A stretch of DNA of 9,889 nucleotides from Bordetella parapertussis (lineage in GTDB: Bacteria; Pseudomonadota; Gammaproteobacteria; Burkholderiales; Burkholderiaceae_D): the NCBI GenBank assembly GCA_945883145.1, contig CAMCXB010000077.1, forward strand, positions 1-9,889, read 5' to 3'. Every line of letters starts with the position of its first letter. Positions within the stretch are counted from its first letter, which is position 1. The translations under genes and the position numbers were made by a program. This document shows positions 1 through 6,224 of this stretch, one piece after another. The notes under the pieces are model-generated. The model had not been told where the DNA came from, ran no database searches, and saw only the letters and a list, made by a program, of their open reading frames with translations.

Positions 1-837
1 ACTTTAGTTTCAAATGTACGTAAAAGGATTGATGAATTCAAACCTGACATATTACATATTGCGACTGAAGGTCCACTAGGTTGGGCAGCTAGAAAAGTAG
101 CGATAGCACGAGGATGGCCATTTAGCACGGGCTATCACAGTCAATTCCCTGAATATATTCATATGCGTTTTAAATTTCCTTTAGCGATTAGTTATAAAGC
201 TTTAAGTAATTTTCATAACGCTGGTGTAGCTACCATGGTGCCAACCATGGCCATGTTAGAGGCTTTGCGTGTACAAGGCTTTAATAAATTAGTACATTGG
301 AGTCGAGGTGTGAACACGGATTTATTCCGCCCTGATGGAGAAAAATTTCAACGTGGTGACGCCCCTATATTCCTGCATGTAGGACGAATAGCTGTTGAAA
401 AAAGTATAGAAGATTTCTTAAAACTAGATTTGCCCGGTGAGAAATGGATTGCAGGTGAAGGCCCGGAACGAAAGCAACTACAGAAAAAATATCCAAATGC
501 TAAATGGTTTGGTTGGTTAAATGGTGATGAACTTGCAGCGCTGTATCGCTCTGCAGATGTATTTGTTTTCCCAAGTAGAACCGATACATTTGGATTAGTC
601 ATGATAGAAGCAATGGCGTGTGGAACGCCAGTCGCTGCATATCCGGTTACGGGACCTATCGATGTGGTGAAATCAGGCGAGAGTGGTTATTTAAATGAAG
701 ACTTAAAAACTGCAGTTATGCAGTGTTTGAAATTGGATCGCAATCATGTCGCTGAAGAAGCTAAGAAATTCTCATGGATTAATGCGACTAAACAATTTTT
801 TGCAGCCCTACGTCCCATTCCTAATGAGCTGAAATAG
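1..837 (+). CDS. GT4-family glycosyltransferase, 5'-truncated by the window edge
   Basis: This is a retaining glycosyltransferase of the GT-B fold, of the kind that transfers a sugar from a nucleotide-sugar donor to a lipid or glycan acceptor at the inner face of the cytoplasmic membrane. The frame is open from base 1 through 278 codons to TAG at 835-837, so the start lies upstream; family members have about 350 residues, so roughly 70 are missing. The ATG at 163 is internal: the preceding codons encode plausible protein (EGPLGWAARK, FSTGYHSQFPEY). The C-terminal donor-binding domain shows GRIAVEKSIEDFL, then IAGEGPERKQL, then FPSRTDTFGLVMIEAMACG and PVTGPIDVV. In that block the usual E-x7-E motif appears as D-x7-E (codons 583-585 and 607-609). 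It resembles MgtA-type or mannosyltransferase-like proteins, but donor and acceptor cannot be read from sequence. Family call is firm; substrate is unknown. Confidence 0.88.
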   Translation, partial: TLVSNVRKRIDEFKPDILHIATEGPLGWAARKVAIARGWPFSTGYHSQFPEYIHMRFKFPLAISYKALSNFHNAGVATMVPTMAMLEALRVQGFNKLVHWSRGVNTDLFRPDGEKFQRGDAPIFLHVGRIAVEKSIEDFLKLDLPGEKWIAGEGPERKQLQKKYPNAKWFGWLNGDELAALYRSADVFVFPSRTDTFGLVMIEAMACGTPVAAYPVTGPIDVVKSGESGYLNEDLKTAVMQCLKLDRNHVAEEAKKFSWINATKQFFAALRPIPNELK

Positions 838-853
838 ATTAGGGGAGTTTTTT
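818..853 (+). terminator. Intrinsic terminator of the glycosyltransferase gene
   Basis: An inverted repeat TTCCTAAT (818-825) and ATTAGGGG (838-845) can form 8 pairs, two of them G-U, around a 12-nt loop. It is followed two bases later by six T residues (848-853). The stem begins inside the last codons and the loop contains part of the stop codon, a compact arrangement. The stem is AT-rich, so efficiency may be modest. Confidence 0.55.
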
Positions 854-912
854 GTAGCATTGCTATTTGATTAATGAAGTCTGAGGTTTTACTTTGTAGT
901 CCGCAAAAATCC

Positions 913-1008
913 CTCCCGCAAAGCAGTGCTTTGCTTGTGGGCTGTACATAGATGAAAAAAAAGTCCGCTAAAGCGAACTTTGTTTTCTAATAGATGGTGC
1001 CCACGGAG
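913..1008 (-). repeat. Direct repeat copy A: palindrome, terminator and tRNA-Leu 3' end
   Basis: This segment repeats 1068-1168 in the same orientation. Positions 913-943 equal 1068-1098 (31 of 31 bases). A divergent spacer follows (10 bases here, 15 in copy B). Positions 954-968 equal 1114-1128, two bases are swapped in the terminator loop, and 971-1008 equal 1131-1168 (38 of 38). The right end carries the last 14 bases of the tRNA-Leu gene, including CCA, so the copy contains a tRNA 3' end without the rest of that tRNA. The GCAAAGC / GCTTTGC palindrome (918-924 and 928-934, 3-nt loop) is its left part. Between 838 and 912, beyond the terminator above, I see no gene. Confidence 0.9.
955..981 (-). 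terminator. Duplicate copy of the tRNA-Leu terminator
   Basis: Read on the minus strand, AAAGTTCGC (981-973) pairs with GCGGACTTT (968-960) over 9 pairs with one G-U, loop TTTA, ending in a run of eight T (962-955). It sits 13 nt beyond the CCA-like end at 995, the same spacing as the intact terminator has to the real tRNA. Whatever is transcribed leftward through 995-1097 would end here. Confidence 0.7.
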
Positions 1009-1097
1009 TGAGCTCGGTCACGTATCGCGACCCCGCTGTGACTTTGCATGTCACAGCTTTCGAGTCTCTCCCGCAAAGCAGTGCTTTGCTTGTGGGC
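995..1097 (-). other. tRNA-like or palindromic structured element, possible decayed tRNA copy
   Basis: On the minus strand this 103-nt stretch starts GCCCAC and ends GTGGGCACCA, giving the same acceptor pairing, discriminator A and CCA as the neighbouring tRNA-Leu. An inner helix can form between 1005-1008 (GGAG) and 1068-1071 (CTCC). The interior holds three hairpins. GCAAAGC/GCTTTGC is at 1073-1089 with a 3-nt loop. A perfect 8-bp stem GCTGTGAC/GTCACAGC at 1035-1057 has a 7-nt loop reading ATGCAAA on the minus strand. GGTCACG/CGCGACC at 1016-1032 has one mismatch. The 7-nt loop has T at the position of U33 and GCA where an anticodon would be, but there is no recognisable D arm and no TTCGA T loop in the right place. 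I therefore do not call it a functional tRNA. It is either a tRNA remnant rebuilt by palindromic repeats or a small structured RNA. Confidence 0.45.
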
Positions 1098-1168
1098 TTC
1101 ATTTTAATTAGGCGAAAAAAAAGTCCGCATAAGCGAACTTTGTTTTCTAATAGATGGTGCCCACGGAG
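1068..1168 (-). repeat. Direct repeat copy B: palindrome, terminator and tRNA-Leu 3' end
   Basis: This is the partner of 913-1008. It runs from the GCAAAGC/GCTTTGC palindrome (1073-1089), through a 15-nt spacer and the intact tRNA terminator, to the first 14 bases (plus-strand view) of the functional tRNA-Leu. Similarity stops abruptly at 1168/1008, inside the T-arm region of the tRNA. The offset between copies is 155-160 bp, so it looks like a tandem duplication with later replacement of most of the duplicated tRNA body. Confidence 0.9.
1115..1141 (-). terminator. Intrinsic terminator of tRNA-Leu
   Basis: On the minus strand AAAGTTCGC (1141-1133), loop TTAT, GCGGACTTT (1128-1120) and a run of eight T (1122-1115) make a textbook Rho-independent terminator: 9 pairs including one G-U. 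It begins 13 nt after the tRNA CCA end. Confidence 0.85.
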
Positions 1169-1239
1169 GGACTCGAACCCCCACACCTTGCGGCACATGG
1201 ACCTGAACCATGCGCGTCTACCAATTCCGCCACGTGGGC
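1155..1239 (-). tRNA. tRNA-Leu, anticodon CAG
   Basis: This is an 85-nt class II tRNA on the minus strand. The acceptor stem GCCCACG (1239-1233) pairs fully with CGTGGGC, followed by discriminator A and a genome-encoded CCA (1157-1155). The anticodon arm is CATGG-TTCAGGT-CCATG, placing CAG at positions 34-36, which reads CUG leucine codons. A long variable arm (TGCCGCAAGGTG region) separates it from the T arm GGGGG-TTCGAGT-CCCTC, as expected for leucine tRNAs. It has its own promoter at 1253-1280 and a terminator at 1115-1141, so it appears to be a monocistronic unit transcribed away from rnr. Confidence 0.97.
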
Positions 1240-1252
1240 TAAAAAAAGCGAG

Positions 1253-1280
1253 ATTATATAGGAATCGATCTGCAAGTCAA
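1253..1280 (-). promoter_or_regulatory. Sigma-70 promoter of tRNA-Leu
   Basis: Minus-strand -35 TTGACT (1280-1275), a 16-bp spacer and a perfect -10 TATAAT (1258-1253). The -10 ends 13 bp before the first tRNA base at 1239, leaving a short leader for 5' processing. The bases between -10 and tRNA include CTCGC, a GC-rich patch that could act as a stringent discriminator. Confidence 0.85.
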
Positions 1281-1382
1281 TCTAAGGAAGTCAATGTTTA
1301 AAGCGCTGTTGATGCATTTTGAGCGCAGGGTTGCTGTGTCCGTTACACTAGCGATGTTTTTAATCTTTATAAGCCGCAGCTT

Positions 1383-3806
1383 TTGAGCCAGTACCCTTAC
1401 AGTATCCCCAGTCGAGAGGAAATTCTCGGCATCTTGCGTACCGCTGAACAAGCGCAGACGCTTGCAACGATTGCCAAAGCCCTTCATGTTCAAGAAGCTG
1501 AGATCGATGGTTTAACACGTCGACTCAATGCGATGGAACGTGATGGTCAGATTAAACCTGATCGTAAAGGTCAGTATCAACTGGCAAATATCTCTAATTT
1601 TCTTGAGGGTCGTGTATCTAGTCATCGTGATGGCTACGGCTTTCTGATTCCTGATGATGGTGAAGATGTTTTTCTACCTGAAAAAGAAATGCAGAAGGTT
1701 TTGCATGGCGATCGTGTACGTGTTCGTATTGTAGGTCTTGATCGTCGTGGTAGACCTGAGGGTACGATTGTTGAAGTTGTGTCGCGAGCTAACACGCACG
1801 TCATAGGCAGACTGGTAAATGAAAATGGTGCGTGGTTGGTTGCGCCTGAAGATAAACGTATTAGTCAAGATATTGTATTAGCTGGATCAGTTGGTAAAGC
1901 CAAAGCAGGGCAGGTAGTGAGTGTGGAGTTAACTGAGCAGCCTTCACGCTATTCACAGCCAGTAGGAAAAATTGCAGAAGTGCTGGGTGATATTGATGAT
2001 CCCGGTATGGAGATTGAAATCGCGGTACGTAAATATGGTGTGCCGCATGAATTTTCTGAATCTGCAAAAAAACTCGCTGCAAAGTTACCCGCTGAAGTGG
2101 GTGCTGATGATTTACTTGAGCGTGTTGATTTACGCGATGTACCATTAGTCACCATTGATGGTGAAGATGCACGTGACTTTGATGATGCAGTTTATTGCGA
2201 GCCTGTAAAAATTGGTCGTACTGAAGGTTATCGATTAATCGTTGCCATTGCAGATGTCAGTCACTATGTTAAACCGCAAGATGCTTTAGATAGTGATGCA
2301 CTTGAACGCAGTACATCGGTTTATTTTCCGCGCCGTGTCATTCCCATGTTACCGGAAAAATTATCCAATGGCTTATGTTCATTGAATCCACATGTGGATA
2401 GATTAACTTTGGTCTGTGATGCCGTTATTGATAAAGACGGTGAAGTACATGCTTATCAATTCTATCCTGCTGTGATTCATTCAGTAGCACGACTTACTTA
2501 CACCGAAGTCGCTGCCATTCTTGGTAATACACGTGGACCAGAAGCTGCTAAGCGCGCGACCTTGGTGCCGCATCTGCAAAATCTGTATGAGTTATTTCAC
2601 ATACTGCTCAAAGCAAGAAAACGTCGTGGCGCGATTGATTTTGAAACTACTGAGACGTATATCGTTTGTAATGCAGCCGGTAAGATTGAACAAATTCTGC
2701 CACGTACCAGAAATGATGCGCATAAATTAATTGAAGAGTGCATGTTGACAGCCAATGTCTGTGCTGCAGATTTATTAGAGCGTCATAAGCATCACGGTAT
2801 GTTTCGCATTCATGCAGGACCAACAGAAGAAAAACTTAAAAATCTGCGTTCCTTCTTAAAGCAGATTGGTTTGCATTTAGGTGGTAACGATAAGCCTACA
2901 GCTAGTGATTATGCTGAGGTGATGGAAAAGATTAAATTACGTCCCGATGCCTTGTTATTGCAAACCATGTTGCTGCGTTCTATGCAACAAGCGGTTTATA
3001 GCCCAGACAACATAGGACATTTTGGATTGTCTTATGAAGCTTATGCGCATTTCACTAGCCCGATTCGACGCTATCCGGATTTACTAACTCATCGCGTTAT
3101 CAAAGCCATTATTAGTGGCCGCCAATATCATCCTAAGGTTGCTGATGGTAGTGAGTTAAATACTAATCTCTCACCTGCTGCACGTAAGATGCATGCAAAA
3201 GATAGAGCAGCAGGTAAAGCTAAATCTGAAGGCGATTTAGCGGTATGGGAATCATTAGGCATTCATTGCTCTGCCAATGAAAGGCGTGCGGATGAAGCAT
3301 CGCGCGACGTAGAAGCTTGGTTGAAATGCTATTTTGTACGTGACAAACTCGGTGAAGAATTTACCGGCACAATTTCTGGTGTCGCTGGATTTGGTATTTT
3401 TGTTCAGCTTGATGCGCTCTTTATTGAAGGTATGGTGCACGTCACTGATTTAGGTGCAGATTATTTTCAATTTGATGAAGCGCGACATGAGTTACGTGGT
3501 GAGCGTACAGGGATTCGTTATCAACTCACTGATCGTGTAACGGTTCAAATTAGTCGTGTTGATCTCGACGCACGCAAAATTGATCTACGTTTAGTCAACG
3601 AGCCTAGCATACGAACACGCATTAAAAATGAAGCGCGTCGCGCTGAAAGCCAGCAGATACCCAGTAGTAAAAAGAAAGCATCTAAAAAAATTGTTGTTGC
3701 TGCTAAAGTGGGTAAAAAAGTTGGTGCTAAAGTAGGCGCAAACATGGGTAAAGCAAAATCGAAGTCGGTGAAGAAATCGACTAAAAGTAGTAAAAAGAAA
3801 CGCTGA
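1383..3806 (+). CDS. rnr: Ribonuclease R (RNase II/R family 3'-5' exoribonuclease)
   Basis: RNase R degrades structured RNA processively from the 3' end and acts in rRNA and tRNA quality control and, in well-studied bacteria, in trans-translation. The 807-residue protein has the family's domains in order: an N-terminal helix-turn-helix region (about 8-60, SIPSREEIL onward), cold-shock OB folds (from about 74, EGRVSSHRDGYGFLIPDDG), the RNB catalytic domain with IDGEDARDFDDAV, a C-terminal S1 domain (about 657-742) and a lysine-rich tail (about 744-807). Asp259, 265, 267 and 268 match the metal-binding aspartates in spacing. HFTSPIRRYPDL begins at 556. The start is TTG at 1383: the frame is open back to 1323 but has no ATG or GTG upstream, and homologous proteins begin just before this IPSRE motif. 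No clear Shine-Dalgarno precedes it. rlmB follows after 3 bp. A weak promoter, TTGAGC (1319-1324) and TACACT (1344-1349), has an overlong 19-bp spacer. Confidence 0.96.
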   Translation: MSQYPYSIPSREEILGILRTAEQAQTLATIAKALHVQEAEIDGLTRRLNAMERDGQIKPDRKGQYQLANISNFLEGRVSSHRDGYGFLIPDDGEDVFLPEKEMQKVLHGDRVRVRIVGLDRRGRPEGTIVEVVSRANTHVIGRLVNENGAWLVAPEDKRISQDIVLAGSVGKAKAGQVVSVELTEQPSRYSQPVGKIAEVLGDIDDPGMEIEIAVRKYGVPHEFSESAKKLAAKLPAEVGADDLLERVDLRDVPLVTIDGEDARDFDDAVYCEPVKIGRTEGYRLIVAIADVSHYVKPQDALDSDALERSTSVYFPRRVIPMLPEKLSNGLCSLNPHVDRLTLVCDAVIDKDGEVHAYQFYPAVIHSVARLTYTEVAAILGNTRGPEAAKRATLVPHLQNLYELFHILLKARKRRGAIDFETTETYIVCNAAGKIEQILPRTRNDAHKLIEECMLTANVCAADLLERHKHHGMFRIHAGPTEEKLKNLRSFLKQIGLHLGGNDKPTASDYAEVMEKIKLRPDALLLQTMLLRSMQQAVYSPDNIGHFGLSYEAYAHFTSPIRRYPDLLTHRVIKAIISGRQYHPKVADGSELNTNLSPAARKMHAKDRAAGKAKSEGDLAVWESLGIHCSANERRADEASRDVEAWLKCYFVRDKLGEEFTGTISGVAGFGIFVQLDALFIEGMVHVTDLGADYFQFDEARHELRGERTGIRYQLTDRVTVQISRVDLDARKIDLRLVNEPSIRTRIKNEARRAESQQIPSSKKKASKKIVVAAKVGKKVGAKVGANMGKAKSKSVKKSTKSSKKKR

Positions 3807-3809
3807 GCT

Positions 3810-4550
3810 ATGAAATCAAAACTTATCTTTGGTTTTCACGCTGTTACTGCCCGCATACGTCATGAAGCTTCTACGGTTGATGAAATTTATATCGATGCAA
3901 ACCGCCACGATAGACGTATGGGAGAGCTGATACGGGCAGCTAAAGCAGCGAATGTCAGAATTATTCAAGCAGATGATCAACGTTTAGATGCAATGGTGGG
4001 ATCACGTCGTCATCAAGGCGTGATCGCTAAAGCAGGTGAGATTTCACTAGCGCGCAATCTCGATGAATTGCTTGATGCAATCGAAGGTCCTCCCTTATTG
4101 TTATTGTTAGATGGTGTGACTGACCCGCATAATTTAGGTGCGTGTTTAAGGGTGGCAGATGGAGCAGGAGCGCATGCTGTGATTGCGCCGAAAGATCGTG
4201 CTGTAGGATTAAATGCAACGGCAGCTAAAGTAGCCAGTGGTGCTGCGGAGTCAGTGCCTTATATTACCGTTACCAATCTTGCGCGTACCATGCGCGAATT
4301 GCAGGAGCGTGATATCTGGCTGACAGGAACCACGGAAGATGCAGAGAGTTCAATCTATGAAGTCGATTTCACAGGCGGTTCTGCATTAGTCATGGGTTCT
4401 GAGGGTGAGGGCTTACGCAGACTGACACGTGAAAACTGTGATCGTTTAGTGTATTTGCCTATGTTGGGTTCTGTCGAAAGTCTCAATGTTTCAGTTGCTT
4501 CCGGCGTCTGTCTCTATGAAGCGAGACGGCAACGCATGCAAAGTAAATAA
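3810..4550 (+). CDS. rlmB: 23S rRNA (guanosine-2'-O-)-methyltransferase RlmB, TrmH/SpoU family
   Basis: RlmB uses S-adenosylmethionine to methylate the ribose of a conserved guanosine in the peptidyl-transferase loop of 23S rRNA (G2251 in E. coli). The 246-residue length matches E. coli RlmB (243). An N-terminal substrate-binding domain (about 4-75, GFHAVTARIR onward) precedes the SPOUT catalytic domain. That domain carries all three family motifs: DGVTDPHNLGACLRVAD with Asn108 and Arg114, LVMGSEGEGLR with Glu198, and LPMLGSVESLNVSVASG with Asn226 and Ser228. It lies 3 bp after rnr, so the two are almost certainly cotranscribed and possibly translationally coupled; the same pairing occurs in E. 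coli. It could be another TrmH paralogue, but the motifs and the rnr linkage favour RlmB. Confidence 0.94.
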   Translation: MKSKLIFGFHAVTARIRHEASTVDEIYIDANRHDRRMGELIRAAKAANVRIIQADDQRLDAMVGSRRHQGVIAKAGEISLARNLDELLDAIEGPPLLLLLDGVTDPHNLGACLRVADGAGAHAVIAPKDRAVGLNATAAKVASGAAESVPYITVTNLARTMRELQERDIWLTGTTEDAESSIYEVDFTGGSALVMGSEGEGLRRLTRENCDRLVYLPMLGSVESLNVSVASGVCLYEARRQRMQSK

Positions 4551-4602
4551 GCATCATCTCGAGCTTCAACCTAGTTCATTCTCGGTCTGACAGTAATTCG
4601 AA

Positions 4603-4626
4603 TAAAATCTGCGTATTGCCTATATT
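4603..4626 (+). promoter_or_regulatory. Candidate -10 elements upstream of cysE
   Basis: Two -10-like hexamers lie in the 87-bp gap between rlmB and cysE: TAAAAT (4603-4608) and TATATT (4621-4626), each five of six consensus bases. Neither has a good -35; the best partner for TATATT is TTCGAA at 4597-4602 with 18 bp spacing. Use of the second would start transcription only a few bases before the ATG at 4638. No rlmB terminator hairpin was seen, so readthrough from rnr-rlmB is also possible. Confidence 0.3.
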
Positions 4627-4637
4627 TCATCCATCGT

Positions 4638-5390
4638 ATGTTCACTCGCTTAAAAGAAGATATCGCTAGCATCATCGAGCGTGACCCTGCAGCCCGTAAT
4701 ACTTGGGAGGTGCTGACTTGCTATCCTGGTTTGCATGCCATTGTCATGCATAGATGGGCGAGTGCATGCTGGTCGTATGGCTTTAAATGGCTAGGTCGAT
4801 TCATCTCTTATCTGGCGCGTATATTAACGGGTATAGAAATTCATCCTGCTGCAACGGTTGGTCGTCGTGTATTCATTGATCATGGTTTTGGTGTGGTGAT
4901 AGGTGAGACGGCCATCATTGGTGATGATTGCACCATCTATCAAGGTGTGACATTAGGTGGTACTTCACTTACTAAAGGTGCGCAGCGTCATCCAACCTTA
5001 GGGCGAGGTGTGATCATTGGCGCAGGTGCTCAGGTATTAGGCGCTTTTACAGTGGGAGAGGGCGCTAAGATAGGCTCCAACGCTGTTGTCGTACGTGCAG
5101 TGCCTGCAGGTGCTACAGCGGTTGGTAATCCCGCTCGCATCATAGAAAAAAATGATCATCAGCCCGCATTGGATGGCGCAGCAGCGAGAATATTTGCTGC
5201 CTATGGCATCACAACGAATGGTGACGATCCACTCTCTAAAGCTTTGCATGCGCTGATAGACAACGCAGCGTCCCAAGAGTTACAGCTAGTGAAAATAATT
5301 GCAGCATTGAAGGCAGCAGATATAACTTGTGAAACAGTACCTGAGCTTGATAAATTCAATGCCAGCAGTTTGAATAAACTCGTTGAATAG
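4638..5390 (+). CDS. cysE: Serine O-acetyltransferase
   Basis: CysE makes O-acetylserine from L-serine and acetyl-CoA, the committed step of cysteine synthesis in the cytoplasm, and is usually feedback-inhibited by cysteine. The 250-residue protein has a short N-terminal helical part (about 1-70) and then a left-handed beta-helix of hexapeptide repeats. The catalytic Asp81-His82 pair lies in VFIDHGFGVVIGETAIIGDD. QGVTLGGTS, KGAQRHPTLGRGV and IIGAGAQVLG follow, as in known serine acetyltransferases. It belongs to the shorter CysE class that lacks most of the N-terminal domain of the E. coli enzyme. After the NPARII turn it has about 80 further residues, predicted helical from composition. No Shine-Dalgarno precedes the ATG. 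It converges with lpxH, separated by a shared hairpin. Confidence 0.95.
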   Translation: MFTRLKEDIASIIERDPAARNTWEVLTCYPGLHAIVMHRWASACWSYGFKWLGRFISYLARILTGIEIHPAATVGRRVFIDHGFGVVIGETAIIGDDCTIYQGVTLGGTSLTKGAQRHPTLGRGVIIGAGAQVLGAFTVGEGAKIGSNAVVVRAVPAGATAVGNPARIIEKNDHQPALDGAAARIFAAYGITTNGDDPLSKALHALIDNAASQELQLVKIIAALKAADITCETVPELDKFNASSLNKLVE

Positions 5391-5395
5391 AATTG

Positions 5396-5421
5396 TCACT
5401 CCTTGATGAGTCAAGGAGTGA
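5396..5421. terminator. Shared hairpin between convergent cysE and lpxH
   Basis: A perfect 11-bp inverted repeat, TCACTCCTTGA (5396-5406) and TCAAGGAGTGA (5411-5421) with a 4-nt loop, lies right after the cysE stop. Its right arm contains the lpxH stop codon (5411-5413 on the plus strand). Position between converging genes suggests bidirectional termination. No strong T-run follows on either strand, so it may instead act as a 3'-end stabiliser. Confidence 0.6.
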
Positions 5422-6217
5422 AAGTCGGCTCTGCATTGGTAACCAAACTGAACTCACCCGCTTGACTAATACCCAACCATCCACCGCGGGTCTTTTCTGC
5501 ATCATAATCCCAATCCGGTAGTACAAAACGTGTACAGACACCTTGCTTAGTTTGGTGCTGATGCCGATGCGGTCTGTGTGTATGACCATGAATCATCAAG
5601 TTCACCTGATGTGATTTAAATAACGCATCGATAGCAGCTAGGTTCACATCCATGATATCCATAGATTTATTTTTTTGTGCATCTTTACTACCTGCACGCA
5701 TAGTTGCGATCAGTGCTTTTCTTTGATGTAAATCTTGATTTAGAAAATCCTGCTGCCAAGCTGGATCACGTACTTGGGTTCTGAAACTCATATAGGCAGT
5801 GTCATCTGTGCACTGTGCATCACCATGTATGAGTAGTATTTTATTACCTGCAATCTCAGTGATTATAGGTTCATTTAAGATTTGTAGGCCGCATACATCT
5901 GCAAATCTATCAGCAACTAAAAAATCACGATTCCCCGCTAACCAATAAATTTTTACTCCATGTTTGCTAACAGCTGCAAGTGCTGACACGATGCTTTGAT
6001 TGAATGCATCATCAATATCATCATCACCAGCCCAATATTCAAAAATATCACCAAGTAAATACAGCGCTTGGGTTTGTAGAGCTTTAGTGTTGAGGAAGTT
6101 GAAAAAGGCTTCTGCAGTGTGCGGCATATCGGGTGAGAGATGCAAGTCCGATATGAAAAGCGCAGCCCAATGAGGCTGCGCTTGTTTGACTTGCAATGAG
6201 GTGAGTGCCGCGTTCAT
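5411..6217 (-). CDS. lpxH: UDP-2,3-diacylglucosamine diphosphatase LpxH
   Basis: LpxH cleaves UDP-2,3-diacylglucosamine to lipid X and UMP, a step of lipid A synthesis at the cytoplasmic face of the inner membrane. The 268-residue protein is a calcineurin-like metallophosphoesterase with the expected dinuclear-metal motifs in order: SDLHLS (Asp24, His26), GDIFEYWAGDD (Asp57), AGNRDFL (Asn96), IHGD (His131) and HGHTHRP (His210, His212, His214). EYWAGDD, AGNRDFL and the GHTHRP context are typical of LpxH. Its N-terminus is about 15 residues longer than the E. coli protein and its tail is also extended. It lies 7 bp downstream of ppiB and is probably the last gene of the ppiA-ppiB-lpxH block. 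The start codon has no strong Shine-Dalgarno, so coupling to ppiB translation is plausible. Confidence 0.95.
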   Translation of the reverse strand: MNAALTSLQVKQAQPHWAALFISDLHLSPDMPHTAEAFFNFLNTKALQTQALYLLGDIFEYWAGDDDIDDAFNQSIVSALAAVSKHGVKIYWLAGNRDFLVADRFADVCGLQILNEPIITEIAGNKILLIHGDAQCTDDTAYMSFRTQVRDPAWQQDFLNQDLHQRKALIATMRAGSKDAQKNKSMDIMDVNLAAIDALFKSHQVNLMIHGHTHRPHRHQHQTKQGVCTRFVLPDWDYDAEKTRGGWLGISQAGEFSLVTNAEPTFTP

Positions 6218-6224
6218 GCGTGAA

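Noticed and set aside
995..1097. A functional second tRNA, possibly tRNA-Cys from the GCA loop
   Set aside because: There is no D arm and no T loop, the length is 103 nt, the 'anticodon' stem is 8 bp, and the discriminator is A whereas bacterial tRNA-Cys has U.
968..1198. 76-codon minus-strand open frame overlapping tRNA-Leu
   Set aside because: It covers the tRNA 3' half, the terminator and the repeat; coding capacity is incidental.
1008..1301. 97-codon plus-strand open frame across the tRNA-Leu gene
   Set aside because: It runs through the antisense of a clear tRNA, its terminator and promoter, and its peptide has no recognisable family character.
1861..2155. Minus-strand open frames opposite rnr
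   Set aside because: They are shadows of a strongly supported RNase R coding sequence.
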